From: Chitinophagaceae bacterium
GTDB taxonomy: Bacteria; Bacteroidota; Bacteroidia; Chitinophagales; Chitinophagaceae
Assembly: GCA_023957125.1 (NCBI GenBank)
Contig: JAMLHL010000004.1
Location: forward strand, 124,001-188,000
Direction of reading: 5' to 3'
Length of the DNA stretch: 64,000 bases
Within the stretch, counting starts at the first letter, position 1. The number at the start of each line of letters is the position of its first letter. The translations under genes were made by a program, and so were the position numbers. Positions 1-7,688 of the stretch are shown here, piece after piece. The notes beneath the pieces were generated by a model, which was not told the DNA's origin, searched no databases, and saw only the letters and a program-made list of their open reading frames with translations.

Positions 1-796
1 CGGTACTGTGTTTTGCCGCCACCTGATCCAAAGCCGCCAATACCTTTAGGCCTTTTTCATTCAGGTATTTAGAAGCGGACTGTCCGCGTACACTCTTACC
101 GGAATCCGTTGCAGTCCTGTACTTACCGGTCAGGAAACCGGAAGCCAGGGCGTAGTAAGGGAAGACGGTCAACCCATATCGCGCCACCGCCGGAGCGAAG
201 TTTGCCTCATAATCTTTCCGTTCCACCAGGTTATACAACGGCTGCAGGGCCTGGTATTTGGGAAGATGGTTTTTCCCGGAAGCCTCCAAAGACTCCTGAA
301 GACGTTCGGGCGTAATATTAGAAGCGGCTATGTACCGGATCTTCCCTGCTTTAATCAGTGCTCCGTATGTATCCAGGGTTTCTTCAACGGGTGTTTTTCC
401 ATCGTCGTAATGGGTATAATACAGATCAACATGATCTGTCTGTAATCTTTTCAATGATTGATCAATAGTTTCCAGAATGTGTTTACGGCTGGTGTTGTTC
501 TCCCCTGCGCTTCCTCCACTCCCTACTTTGGTGGCGACGACCACTTTATCCCTGTTGGCACGCGCTTTCAACCATTTGCCGATGATCGTTTCCGACTGAC
601 CGCCCACACCGCCATTGGCCCAATGGGAATAAGTATCCGCCGTATCAATAAAATCGAACCCCGCATCGAGAAATGCGTCTAATATCTCAAACGATTTTTT
701 CTCATCTAAAGTCCATCCGAAAACATTTCCGCCGAGCACAAAGGGTGCCACCTCCAGATCTGTGTGGCCGATTTTGATCTTTTTAATTGTATTCAT
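1..796 (-). CDS. Aldo/keto reductase (partial, C-terminus beyond window)
   Basis: I translated the minus strand from the ATG at 796-794 and it stays open for 265 codons to the window edge, so the C-terminal end is missing. The protein starts MNTIKKIKIGHTDLEV and shows the family layout: a GGNVFGW segment, DFIDTADTYS with the catalytic Asp and Tyr, a VVVATKVG strand with the catalytic Lys, and LQTDHVDLYYTHYDD with the catalytic His. These NADPH-dependent cytosolic enzymes reduce aldehydes and ketones; the substrate cannot be read from sequence. It lies 63 bp downstream of qorB on the same strand and may be co-transcribed with it as part of a detoxification group. Family is certain, substrate unknown. 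Confidence 0.93.
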   Translation of the reverse strand, partial: MNTIKKIKIGHTDLEVAPFVLGGNVFGWTLDEKKSFEILDAFLDAGFDFIDTADTYSHWANGGVGGQSETIIGKWLKARANRDKVVVATKVGSGGSAGENNTSRKHILETIDQSLKRLQTDHVDLYYTHYDDGKTPVEETLDTYGALIKAGKIRYIAASNITPERLQESLEASGKNHLPKYQALQPLYNLVERKDYEANFAPAVARYGLTVFPYYALASGFLTGKYRTATDSGKSVRGQSASKYLNEKGLKVLAALDQVAAKHST

Positions 797-859
797 TTTC
801 TTTCTGTTTTTTACCATATACCGGTTGCGGCCCCGATATCTGCAATGATCATCGGTTAT

Positions 860-1708
860 TTATGTCAGTGCTTTTTTTACCACATCGGATAAAGATGTCG
901 TTGGTCTTCCAATCAGCCCGGAAAGCACTTTCCCATTGTCAAACAGATCGCCCCTGGAAGCGCCGGTGTCCCAACCGGCAACGGTCCGGGCAAAATCCTC
1001 AGGCAATCCCAACGAGATCAGCACCCCGGCATATTCTGCTTCCGGCATATCCCGGTAAGGAATATCCTTCCCGGTTTGCCGGGATACCTCCGCGGCCAGG
1101 TCTTTCAATGTATGGGCTTCATCTCCTGCCAGTTCATATACCTTCCCCGCATGTCCTTCGCCGCACAGCACCGCAACCGCCGCTTCAGCGTAATCCTCCC
1201 TCGCAGCCCAGGATATCTTTCCGTCTCCGGCGCTGCCGATGAAAGCTCCCGCCTTCAATGCACCGGGTATTGAATCGGTATAGTTTTCGGTGTACCAACC
1301 GTTTCTCAAAACAGTATAAGGAATGCCGGACGCTTCCAGTAATTTTTCCGTTGCACTGTGTTCCCCCGCCAGGCTGCTCAATGAAGAGGTATCCGCATGA
1401 AGCAAACTGGTATAAACGATCCATTTCACACCGGCTTTTTGGGCGGCTTCAATAATATGCTGATGCTGTGCCTTGCGCTTCCCCACTTCACTGGCCGAAA
1501 TCAACAGCAGATGCTCAATGCCCTGCAATCCTTCCACAAGGATTCCGGGTTTGGTATAATCGAAAGCCCGGGCTGCTATACCCAGGTCTGCAGCTTTTTC
1601 AGGGGAGCGAACCAGCGCCACCAGATCGTCCGGCTTTACGCGTTGTTTTAATTTTTCTACCACCAGACGCCCCAAACGTCCGGTAGCCCCTGTTATTCCT
1701 GTTTTCAT
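860..1708 (-). CDS. qorB: NAD(P)H:quinone oxidoreductase, QorB type
   Basis: The 282-residue protein has an atypical-SDR (NmrA-like) fold. It starts with a TGITGATGRLG nucleotide-binding loop and carries VLRNGWYTENY and IGSAGDGKISWAAREDYAEA, which closely match E. coli QorB as I remember it (LLRNGWYSENY, GAAGDGKI). The family reduces quinones with NADPH. Length and both ends agree with the family (about 280-286 residues). It sits 51 bp downstream of an Rrf2-type regulator on the same strand, which suggests direct control by that protein; in proteobacteria qorB is likewise paired with a small winged-helix regulator. The physiological substrate is inferred. Confidence 0.9.
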   Translation of the reverse strand: MKTGITGATGRLGRLVVEKLKQRVKPDDLVALVRSPEKAADLGIAARAFDYTKPGILVEGLQGIEHLLLISASEVGKRKAQHQHIIEAAQKAGVKWIVYTSLLHADTSSLSSLAGEHSATEKLLEASGIPYTVLRNGWYTENYTDSIPGALKAGAFIGSAGDGKISWAAREDYAEAAVAVLCGEGHAGKVYELAGDEAHTLKDLAAEVSRQTGKDIPYRDMPEAEYAGVLISLGLPEDFARTVAGWDTGASRGDLFDNGKVLSGLIGRPTTSLSDVVKKALT

Positions 1709-1759
1709 ATTCTTATGTTTTTATGTATTAATGAGAGAGGTTACATTTATAATAAAAAA

Positions 1760-2170
1760 TTAACTGAATTGATCTGCAAAATTCTTTAGGCTTCTGCGCT
1801 GAAGGGCACCGATCACCATTTGATCCGTTTCGGTAAACAGGCTCTCCAATGCTTTATTGATCCTTTTGCCAACCGGGCACCCGGGATTGGTACTGTTATT
1901 TTTTCTGCCCAGCACATTGGTATTTTTCACAACCTTGTAAATATCTGCCAGGGATATATTACAGCCTGACGCCCCTAACATGGAACCGCCTTCTTTTCCT
2001 TTCTTACCGATCACCCATCCCATCGCCTGCAATAAACTCAGCTCTTTACGCACCATCACCGGATTGATACCAATGCTGGCCGCAATCCAGTCTGAACTAT
2101 GCCATTGATCCGGATTCCGGGCCAAAAGCGTGAGGATATGGATGATCGTTGCAAATCGCGCATTATTCAT
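1760..2170 (-). CDS. Rrf2/YwnA-type transcriptional regulator
   Basis: This 136-residue protein begins MNNARFATIIHILTLLA and has a winged-helix domain at about residues 5-70 (helix around WIAASIGINPVMVRKELS, wing around GKKGKEGGSML). That is the pattern of Rrf2 family members such as YwnA. Two cysteines (in SGCNIS and PGCPVG) are candidates for redox sensing, but the three-Cys cluster of [Fe-S] Rrf2 proteins such as IscR and NsrR is absent. It lies just upstream of qorB on the same strand. A perfect inverted repeat 24-58 bp upstream of its start codon suggests autoregulation. The signal it senses is unknown. Confidence 0.85.
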   Translation of the reverse strand: MNNARFATIIHILTLLARNPDQWHSSDWIAASIGINPVMVRKELSLLQAMGWVIGKKGKEGGSMLGASGCNISLADIYKVVKNTNVLGRKNNSTNPGCPVGKRINKALESLFTETDQMVIGALQRRSLKNFADQFS

Positions 2171-2193
2171 TGTGAAAGTAAAGATAGGAATTA

Positions 2194-2228
2194 TTTTTAA
2201 TTGTAATAAAATATGTTACAATTAAAAA
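2194..2228. promoter_or_regulatory. Perfect 13-bp inverted repeat, probable Rrf2 operator
   Basis: Arms 2194-2206 (TTTTTAATTGTAA) and 2216-2228 (TTACAATTAAAAA) are exact reverse complements around a 9-bp spacer. The element lies directly upstream of the regulator start at 2170. A dyad of this size and place is typical of a dimeric winged-helix regulator controlling its own gene. No clear TAnnTTTG box was seen nearby. Binding by the adjacent regulator is inferred. Confidence 0.6.
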
Positions 2229-2516
2229 ATCTTATCGTGAAGAATTAGTTCACGGTAACCGGTGTGTCAAAACTTCAAACAGGGAATCGTTGGAATGAAA
2301 GCTGATCAAATTGGATAACATAAATCCCCGATTTTCTTTCAACTTTGCGCATTCAATTCCGGGAGGTAAAAATGAACATGACCGATACGTGTTTGTGCAG
2401 GGATCTTATAGGGTTCCATGATGATCCGGATTGTGGTTTTAAAAAAAGGAAACAACACCGGTTCCCTTTTTATTTCAAAATTACAAATTGTCCTAACTTT
2501 TACACCATGCCGGATA

Positions 2517-3272
2517 TTACATGGCAAGATAGCCGCCGTCAACAGGATAATAAGCGCCGGTAACGAACGAGCTTTTGTCGGATGCCAGCCAGAGCGCCAG
2601 TTCTGCAACTTCCACAGGTTGTCCCAGGCGATGCAAAGCATGTTTTTGTTCCAACGCCTGAATGGTTTCTTTACCCATAGTGCCTTCGTTTACCAATCCG
2701 GTATAGATGAAGCCGGGCCCGATAGCGTTTACCCGCACATTATCCAAAGCATGGTCAAGCGCGCCGGTTTTAGTAAGCCCCACTACCCCATGCTTCGAAG
2801 CCACATAAGCGGAGGAGCCCTGAAAGGCAACCTGGCCTAAAATGGATGCGACATTAATGACGCTGCCGCCTTTTGATTTGATCATTTCCGGGATCTGGTA
2901 CTTCATGCCGTAAAAGACGCCGGTCAGGTTGATGTCTATCACCCGCTGCCAATCGCTGACTTCCACATCGGCTACCCTGGCAAAGGCGCTCCCCACACCG
3001 GCATTGTTGACAGCGATGTGTAAGCCGCCAAAAGCCGCTACCGTTTTGGCCACTAAGTTTTGTTGGTCTTCCGCACTGGCTGTGTTGGCTTTCACAAAAA
3101 TGGCTTCGCCCCCCAAACCTTTGATTTCTTCCACTACCTTATTCCCTGCTTCCTCATTGATATCGCTTACGGTAACTTTGGCGCCCTCCTTTGCAAACAG
3201 CAGGGCGGTTTCTTTACCTATTCCGGATGCTGCTCCGGTAACGATGGCCACTTTATTTTCTAAACTTTTCAT
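2517..3272 (-). CDS. SDR family NAD(P)-dependent oxidoreductase
   Basis: A classical short-chain dehydrogenase/reductase of 251 residues. It has TGAASGIG at about residues 12-19, VNNAG near 88-92, a catalytic Ser in NVASILG, YVASK with the catalytic Tyr and Lys, and an IGPGFIYTG segment. The acidic VSDIN after the second strand favours NAD over NADP. The end GAYYPVDGGYLAM is the usual family C-terminus. Substrates of such enzymes range from secondary alcohols to ketones and sugars and cannot be assigned here. It heads a same-strand row with other redox genes; 346 bp separate it from the Rrf2 regulator downstream, so it is probably a separate transcript from qorB. Confidence 0.92.
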   Translation of the reverse strand: MKSLENKVAIVTGAASGIGKETALLFAKEGAKVTVSDINEEAGNKVVEEIKGLGGEAIFVKANTASAEDQQNLVAKTVAAFGGLHIAVNNAGVGSAFARVADVEVSDWQRVIDINLTGVFYGMKYQIPEMIKSKGGSVINVASILGQVAFQGSSAYVASKHGVVGLTKTGALDHALDNVRVNAIGPGFIYTGLVNEGTMGKETIQALEQKHALHRLGQPVEVAELALWLASDKSSFVTGAYYPVDGGYLAM

Positions 3273-3323
3273 TTTTTAAAATATTTGAAGGTTAAAAAAG
3301 AATTTTTATTTGTAAACCACAAA

Positions 3324-3722
3324 CTAATCCCACCTGTTTTTGCCGGACAGGGCGTATTTGCCACCGCCGGTAAAAAACAAGGTCAGCGCCCCGGTAATGA
3401 ACAACGCCTGCAATTCAATAGCCCATCCTCCACTATTTAAGAGGGTTCCTATCTTATCGGCATTTGCCAAAAAGATGGCGCCCAGCATCGTACCTATAAA
3501 CAGCAAAGCCGCAATTCGCGTTCTGAACCCAACGATCAGAAACAGCGGGGCAAGAATTTCTCCAAAATATACAAAGTAGGCAACAAAGCCCGGCAGACCG
3601 GACTGCCCCAGCATATCTTCAATACCGCCTACCCCCTTCGTAAGTTTTGCAATACCATGGAGCAACATTAATACACCCAAACCTATTCTTAAAATCAACA
3701 GCCCTAAGTTTTGATTTTTCAT
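3324..3722 (-). CDS. DoxX family membrane protein
   Basis: The 132-residue protein is very hydrophobic with about four predicted membrane segments. It shows the DoxX pattern: GLLILRIGLGVLMLLHGIAKL at the N-terminus, then VAYFVYFGEILAPLFLIVGF and IAALLFIGTMLGAIFL. DoxX-like proteins are inner-membrane proteins often found with redox or thiol-stress genes; their biochemical role is poorly defined. It lies between the SDR gene (51 bp away) and the YceI gene (18 bp away) on the same strand, so co-expression with YceI is likely. Confidence 0.9.
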   Translation of the reverse strand: MKNQNLGLLILRIGLGVLMLLHGIAKLTKGVGGIEDMLGQSGLPGFVAYFVYFGEILAPLFLIVGFRTRIAALLFIGTMLGAIFLANADKIGTLLNSGGWAIELQALFITGALTLFFTGGGKYALSGKNRWD

Positions 3723-3740
3723 CTTATATCCGGTTGTTGT

Positions 3741-4322
3741 TTATGATTGTTTAGCAAACTGTAAATGCACTTCAAGATACACGTCTTTTCCTACCCCCAA
3801 AGCGGCAGGGTCGTAGTTGATGCCATAATCGAAACGGTTAATAACGGCGGTTGCTTTCATTCCTATCTTATCGCCTTTATCGGAGGCAGCGACCCCTCCA
3901 TAGGTAAGATCTGCGATTACATCTTTGGTTACCCCTTTGATGGTCAGTTTCCCGTACAACAGATATTGATCAGGCTTACCGGTCTTCAGGATCTTTGTGC
4001 TCCTGAAAGTGAGTGTTGGATGTTTGTCCACTTCAAAAAAATCGGCACTGCGAAGATGATTGTCTCTGGGTTCAACATTGGTATTGATGCTGGTAGTCTG
4101 AATGGTGAAATCAAATTGCGCGTTTTCCAAAGCCTCTCCATTAGTGGTCAGGCTGCCGGCATAATCCATAAATTTCCCGTTTACCATACTGATACCGGAG
4201 TGTTTAATGGTAAAATTTAATGATGAATGGTAGGGATCCACGGTCCAGCGCGACTGGGCAAATACGGAAGCAGACAGTGCGATGCTGAACACGGTCAGTG
4301 TGATTTTCCTGATCATGGTCAT
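3741..4322 (-). CDS. YceI family periplasmic lipid-binding protein
   Basis: A 193-residue protein with an N-terminal Sec signal peptide (hydrophobic run, then SALSASVFAQS, cleavage likely after FAQ). It is followed by the YceI lipocalin-like beta barrel: WTVDPYHSSLNFTIKHSGI at the start, then DNHLRSADFFEVDKHPTLTF and NRFDYGINYD, all typical of the family. YceI proteins bind isoprenoid chains in the periplasm and are often linked to stress or quinone-related loci. Placement beside DoxX and near a quinone reductase fits that. Ligand not determined. Confidence 0.93.
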   Translation of the reverse strand: MTMIRKITLTVFSIALSASVFAQSRWTVDPYHSSLNFTIKHSGISMVNGKFMDYAGSLTTNGEALENAQFDFTIQTTSINTNVEPRDNHLRSADFFEVDKHPTLTFRSTKILKTGKPDQYLLYGKLTIKGVTKDVIADLTYGGVAASDKGDKIGMKATAVINRFDYGINYDPAALGVGKDVYLEVHLQFAKQS

Positions 4323-4360
4323 AATAAATAAATTGATTGGTTTAAAATAATGAATGATTT

Positions 4361-4867
4361 TTATGCTACTGTTTTCAACAAGCCGGTTCTATAACCGAGC
4401 CGGTTAAAAATATTTTCAATAAGAGTGACAGCATCCTCTTCGCCCGTCATTTGTATTTCGTTGTTAGTGGGATAGAAAACAGCCTGTACCCATTTGATAT
4501 TCGGCAGGGATCGTTTTAGTTGACGGATACTTTCTGCCGAAATGGCTCGTGCTTCTTCGGTTGAGAAGTAAACCAGTATTTTCCGGTTTGCCACTTCTTT
4601 GATCTTTTCCGTTAATCCCGTATCAACGGCTGTTGCATTGCACAGTATAATAATATCAGCCTCCCAGCAACCTTCCCGTTCACAGCCGAGAACTTCTATA
4701 TCGGCCTCCGGTATGTCATCGAGAATTTGTCCCGATAAGTCATCAAAATGATTGCCTTCTTTTGTAACCAGCACTAAAGGGTAATTTCCTGCAGCCAGTT
4801 TGCGTGCCAGTTGCCCGCATGCTTCACCTGCTCCCCCAAGAAAGGCTATTGTTTCCTTTACACTCAT
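4361..4867 (-). CDS. NAD(P)-binding protein, F420-reductase-like Rossmann fold
   Basis: From the ATG at 4867 the product is about 168 residues, starting MSVKETIAFLGGAGEACG. A longer frame opens at 4918, but a TAnnTTTG promoter box at 4887-4894 lies inside it and AGAGG sits just ahead of 4867, so the shorter start is preferred. The N-terminal GGAGEACGQLA glycine loop and the strand ADIIILCNAT resemble the dinucleotide domain of NADPH:F420 oxidoreductase-like proteins, which pull NADP-linked reactions in two-domain reductases. No catalytic domain follows, and function is not assignable. It is the next gene downstream of the Crp-type regulator on the same strand. Confidence 0.72.
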   Translation of the reverse strand: MSVKETIAFLGGAGEACGQLARKLAAGNYPLVLVTKEGNHFDDLSGQILDDIPEADIEVLGCEREGCWEADIIILCNATAVDTGLTEKIKEVANRKILVYFSTEEARAISAESIRQLKRSLPNIKWVQAVFYPTNNEIQMTGEEDAVTLIENIFNRLGYRTGLLKTVA

Positions 4868-4886
4868 CCTCTTTGTTTTTATATTA

Positions 4887-4894
4887 CAAAGATA
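4887..4894 (-). promoter_or_regulatory. Bacteroidota -7 promoter box (TATCTTTG)
   Basis: Read on the minus strand, the octamer is TATCTTTG, an exact match to the TAnnTTTG -7 consensus of Bacteroidota housekeeping promoters. It lies 20 bp ahead of the ATG at 4867, which supports that start codon. No good -33 TTTG was identified. Confidence 0.5.
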
Positions 4895-4994
4895 CCCGGA
4901 CGACAAAGCACCCGCCAATGACTTGTGTCAAGAAATAGCCTTGATCTGCGTCATTTCCGGTCCGGGGAGCATAGAGGGGGCTTCGTAAGGATTT

Positions 4995-5030
4995 GCCACC
5001 AGGACTCCAAGGCACTAAGGTTCACAAAGA
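4995..5030. repeat. Degenerate dispersed intergenic repeat (CCAAGGCACTAAGG type)
   Basis: This A/G-rich stretch contains CACCAGGACTCCAAGGCACT followed by AAGGTTCACAAAG. It looks like the 'cacca-agac-acaaagg' repeats common between genes in many bacteria. I recognise the style only; copy number in this genome is unknown. Confidence 0.3.
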
Positions 5031-5051
5031 AAAGAGAAAACCTTCGGGAGG

Positions 5052-5633
5052 TTATTTACGAGCCGTCATCTGCCCCCTGACGCGGCTCAGTGTTTCCGGC
5101 GTGATGCCTAAGTAGGAGGCGATCATGTGCTGCGGCACCCGCTGAAGAATATGAGGAAAGTTTTGGACCAGCTTCTGGTATTTTTCTTCCGCAGTGTTAG
5201 TGAAAGACGCAATTAATCTTCTTTGCGTAACGATCAGGTTCTTCTCTATCAGGATACGGAAATAACGTTCGAATGCAGGGATCTTTTCCAGTAGCAGGCT
5301 CCAGGAGGGCCTGGTGATGAGCAACAGTTCGCAATCTTCCAACGCCTCAATATTAAATTCAGAAGGCTCTCCGGTGAGGAAACTGGATAAGTCGGCCACC
5401 CACCAACCTTCCATTGAAAACTGCAGCACATATTCGGCTTCTTTTTCATCAATGATATACGAGCGCAATAGCCCTTTCTCCACGAAAGCGGTATATTTAC
5501 ATACCTCACCTTCGCCTAACAGGAACCGCTTCCTGCGCAGTTTTTTAGGCTGAAAAAGCGTCTTACAAAACTCAAACTCCGCCTCCGTGATGGTAATATT
5601 TTCAGTTATCTTTTTATACAATAGTTCGTACAT
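5052..5633 (-). CDS. Crp/Fnr family transcriptional regulator
   Basis: The 193-residue protein has a cyclic-nucleotide-binding-like beta roll at about residues 25-125 (RKRFLLGEGEVCKYTAFVEKGLLRSY, EWW-type strand AEYVLQFSMEGWW). A C-terminal helix-turn-helix follows (HMIASYLGITPETLSRVRGQ). This is the short Bacteroidota-type Crp/Fnr architecture. The FNR iron-sulfur cysteines are absent and the cAMP-binding Arg-Ser pair is not evident, so its ligand is unclear. It is the upstream-most gene of the minus-strand redox group and may control it. Confidence 0.9.
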   Translation of the reverse strand: MYELLYKKITENITITEAEFEFCKTLFQPKKLRRKRFLLGEGEVCKYTAFVEKGLLRSYIIDEKEAEYVLQFSMEGWWVADLSSFLTGEPSEFNIEALEDCELLLITRPSWSLLLEKIPAFERYFRILIEKNLIVTQRRLIASFTNTAEEKYQKLVQNFPHILQRVPQHMIASYLGITPETLSRVRGQMTARK

Positions 5634-5662
5634 GCGCTAAATATTTGATGAATGCAGTACCA

Positions 5663-5670
5663 CAAAAATA
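5663..5670 (-). promoter_or_regulatory. Bacteroidota -7 promoter box (TATTTTTG) of the Crp-type gene
   Basis: On the minus strand this reads TATTTTTG, matching TAnnTTTG, 30 bp ahead of the ATG at 5633. A TTTTG lies further upstream, but its spacing is shorter than the usual 19-21 bp, so the -33 part is unconvincing. Confidence 0.45.
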
Positions 5671-5766
5671 GAGGATCTGATGGCAAAATAACATCTCCTT
5701 ACTGCCAAACATTCCTGTCATGGTTATCGGGAAAATAAGATTCGTATCTTAACGTCTTAAAAGCAG

Positions 5767-6393
5767 ATGGATAAATTGCATTCGCTATATATGATCATTG
5801 ACCTGGGAGGAACTTTTGCTTTCGCCGTCAGCGGCGCTATTGCTGCCAGGGAAAAGGGACTGGATGTGTTTGGTATTTTGGTGGTGTCTTTCACCGTTGC
5901 CTGCGGCGGCGGAATCATCCGGGATATTTGTATCGGCGCCATCCCTCCCGTGGGATTATCCGACTGGCGCTATTTACTGGTGTCGGTTATTGCAGCGTTT
6001 ATTGCCGTCGGACTCCATCCTCTGATGAAGTTGCTGAACCGGCCGGTCATTCTTTTTGATGCATTGGGCTTATCGTTATTTGCCGTTTCGGGAGCCGAAA
6101 AAGCGCTGGGCTTTAATCATAATAATGAAGTGGCAATATTACTGGGGATGATCACAGCGGTAGGTGGCGGCATTATCCGCGACATTTTTCTGAATCGTAT
6201 CCCGGTGGTTTTTGAAAGAGAAATATATGGTTCCGCAGCCTTACTGGGAGCAGCAGTGGTGGTGGTGGGTAACGCATGGGGGCTGCCCAATGAATGGATT
6301 ATCCCGGCAGGACTGGTCGTTTGTCTTACTTTACGGTTACTGGCCCTGCAATACCACTGGGAACTTCCGGCTTTTTCCAATAAAAAACAGTGA
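5767..6393 (+). CDS. TRIC/UPF0126 family membrane protein (YicG-like)
   Basis: A 208-residue integral membrane protein of about seven helices built from two related halves. Each half carries the family signature GGGIIRD (CGGGIIRDICIGAIPP in the first, GGGIIRDIFLNRIP in the second). That internal duplication is diagnostic of the UPF0126 family, whose members are homologous to trimeric intracellular cation channels and may conduct potassium. It is the only plus-strand gene in the first 18 kb and is bounded downstream by a hairpin terminator overlapping its stop codon. Physiological substrate not determined. Confidence 0.92.
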   Translation: MDKLHSLYMIIDLGGTFAFAVSGAIAAREKGLDVFGILVVSFTVACGGGIIRDICIGAIPPVGLSDWRYLLVSVIAAFIAVGLHPLMKLLNRPVILFDALGLSLFAVSGAEKALGFNHNNEVAILLGMITAVGGGIIRDIFLNRIPVVFEREIYGSAALLGAAVVVVGNAWGLPNEWIIPAGLVVCLTLRLLALQYHWELPAFSNKKQ

Positions 6394-6422
6394 AGGAATA
6401 TCGCTTTCAAATATCCCTTCAC
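6390..6422. terminator. Bidirectional hairpin terminator between convergent genes
   Basis: GTGAAGGAATAT (6390-6401) pairs with ATATCCCTTCAC (6411-6422), 11 of 12 bases, around a 9-nt loop. It begins at the stop codon of the TRIC gene. On the minus strand the hairpin is followed by TGTTTTTTATTG, so it also ends the receptor/lipoprotein transcript coming from the right. Confidence 0.7.
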
Positions 6423-6449
6423 TATTTTCCCGATACTTTCCGGCATCCA

Positions 6450-7637
6450 TCAGAAATTAAATTGCGTCCAGGCAAAGATCGTGGTTGCGCAGCCTGTATT
6501 ACCTGCTTCCACTTTTGCGCCGGTGAATCCGCTCTCAGGATTAATGGACTTACCTAAAATCTGTGATGCGGTTAAGGCACTTGTAAGGCTTACGGATGAC
6601 CCTGCATCTCCCGCGCCTTTGCCATCGCTAAAGTCTATCAGGTCTATCACCGTGCCCGTACCTTTTACAAGCGCATTGGTAATGGTAGCTTTTGCGCCCC
6701 TGCGGATCTTAATCACATCCTGCATTTTGTTAGTTACGTTTTGTACATCATTATCAGAAGCTGCCGCCAATCTCAGGTCGAAGGTTACATTTTTAACCGT
6801 GAAGTCAGATTGTCCGGCCTGTTCGGGAAAATTGCCGTCAAAATTACCATCGGCTTCTATGCCCCGCGGATCCGACTCCGTACTGGTATAGCCGCTCTGC
6901 CACACGCCATAGGCATTTTCCAGTGTGCCGGTATATCCCTGGGTAAAGTCGAACATATCGTCATCGCTGTCCACTACCAAAAGGTTTTTTACGTTTACGG
7001 TGCCGCCAAAAAATTCCACTCCATCGTCTGCTCCGTAGGGAATATAAATATTTTCAATTTTTGTTCCGCTGCCCACGCCATTCAACGTCAGTCTGTTGTG
7101 TTCTACATCCGCGCTGGAACGGGCGCCTGTATAAGCCAATATAAGATAGGTTATGCTACCTGAATTGTCGTCGGGCACATTGCCGCCATACTGGTATGCA
7201 GAACTGATCTCCGTACTTCCAATGGTACCACCGGCCAGCGGCGCTTTGCCGTTTACGATCAAACCACCCCAGTGCCCTGATTCGGCATTCTCTATATCAG
7301 CCATCAAGATAACGGGTTTGTCGGCGGTGCCCTGCACATTAATTTTGCCGCCCTGCAATACCAGGATATAGTTGTTGAATCCCTTTTTTGCTTTTATCGT
7401 TGTTCCTGCGGGGATATTCAACACTGCTCCGTCTTCCACAATCACCGAGCCCGACAGGATATAGGTAACCGCCGGGTTCAATGTTTTCGTACCGGTGATA
7501 TTTCCCGCCAATTCGTCTTCGGTAACGGGTGGCGGTGTGTCGCCTCCATTGTCTTTTTTACAGGAAGCCAGGATCACAACCGACAGTAAGCCTGCCGCAA
7601 ACATTCTCAGGAAATTTTGTTTTGTTCGTGTTTTCAT
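6450..7637 (-). CDS. Surface lipoprotein with beta-helix-like repeats
   Basis: Starting at the ATG at 7637, the protein opens with a lipoprotein signal peptide ending in VVILASC, followed by KKDNGG. A more upstream ATG at 7670 would only lengthen the signal region. The body (about 395 residues) has short Gly/Asn/Val-rich repeated strands (SGSVIVEDGAVLNIPAGT, VQGTADKPVILM, SGHWGGLIVNGKAPLAG, DDGVEFFGGTVNVKNL), as expected for a right-handed beta-helix. Many Bacteroidota encode such proteins directly after a TonB-dependent receptor, as here (18-bp gap to the longer frame). Being downstream of a Pho-box-controlled receptor, it may act in acquiring phosphorus compounds at the surface, but no enzymatic motif supports this. 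Confidence 0.72.
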   Translation of the reverse strand: MKTRTKQNFLRMFAAGLLSVVILASCKKDNGGDTPPPVTEDELAGNITGTKTLNPAVTYILSGSVIVEDGAVLNIPAGTTIKAKKGFNNYILVLQGGKINVQGTADKPVILMADIENAESGHWGGLIVNGKAPLAGGTIGSTEISSAYQYGGNVPDDNSGSITYLILAYTGARSSADVEHNRLTLNGVGSGTKIENIYIPYGADDGVEFFGGTVNVKNLLVVDSDDDMFDFTQGYTGTLENAYGVWQSGYTSTESDPRGIEADGNFDGNFPEQAGQSDFTVKNVTFDLRLAAASDNDVQNVTNKMQDVIKIRRGAKATITNALVKGTGTVIDLIDFSDGKGAGDAGSSVSLTSALTASQILGKSINPESGFTGAKVEAGNTGCATTIFAWTQFNF

Positions 7638-7688
7638 TTCATTTGTGTTTTTAAAAAATTTGTACATCATTTTTTGAATTTTTAATTC

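Noticed and set aside
2339..2641. Frames overlapping the 3' end of the SDR gene on both strands
   Set aside because: They overlap a clear SDR coding region in other frames and have no recognisable domain.
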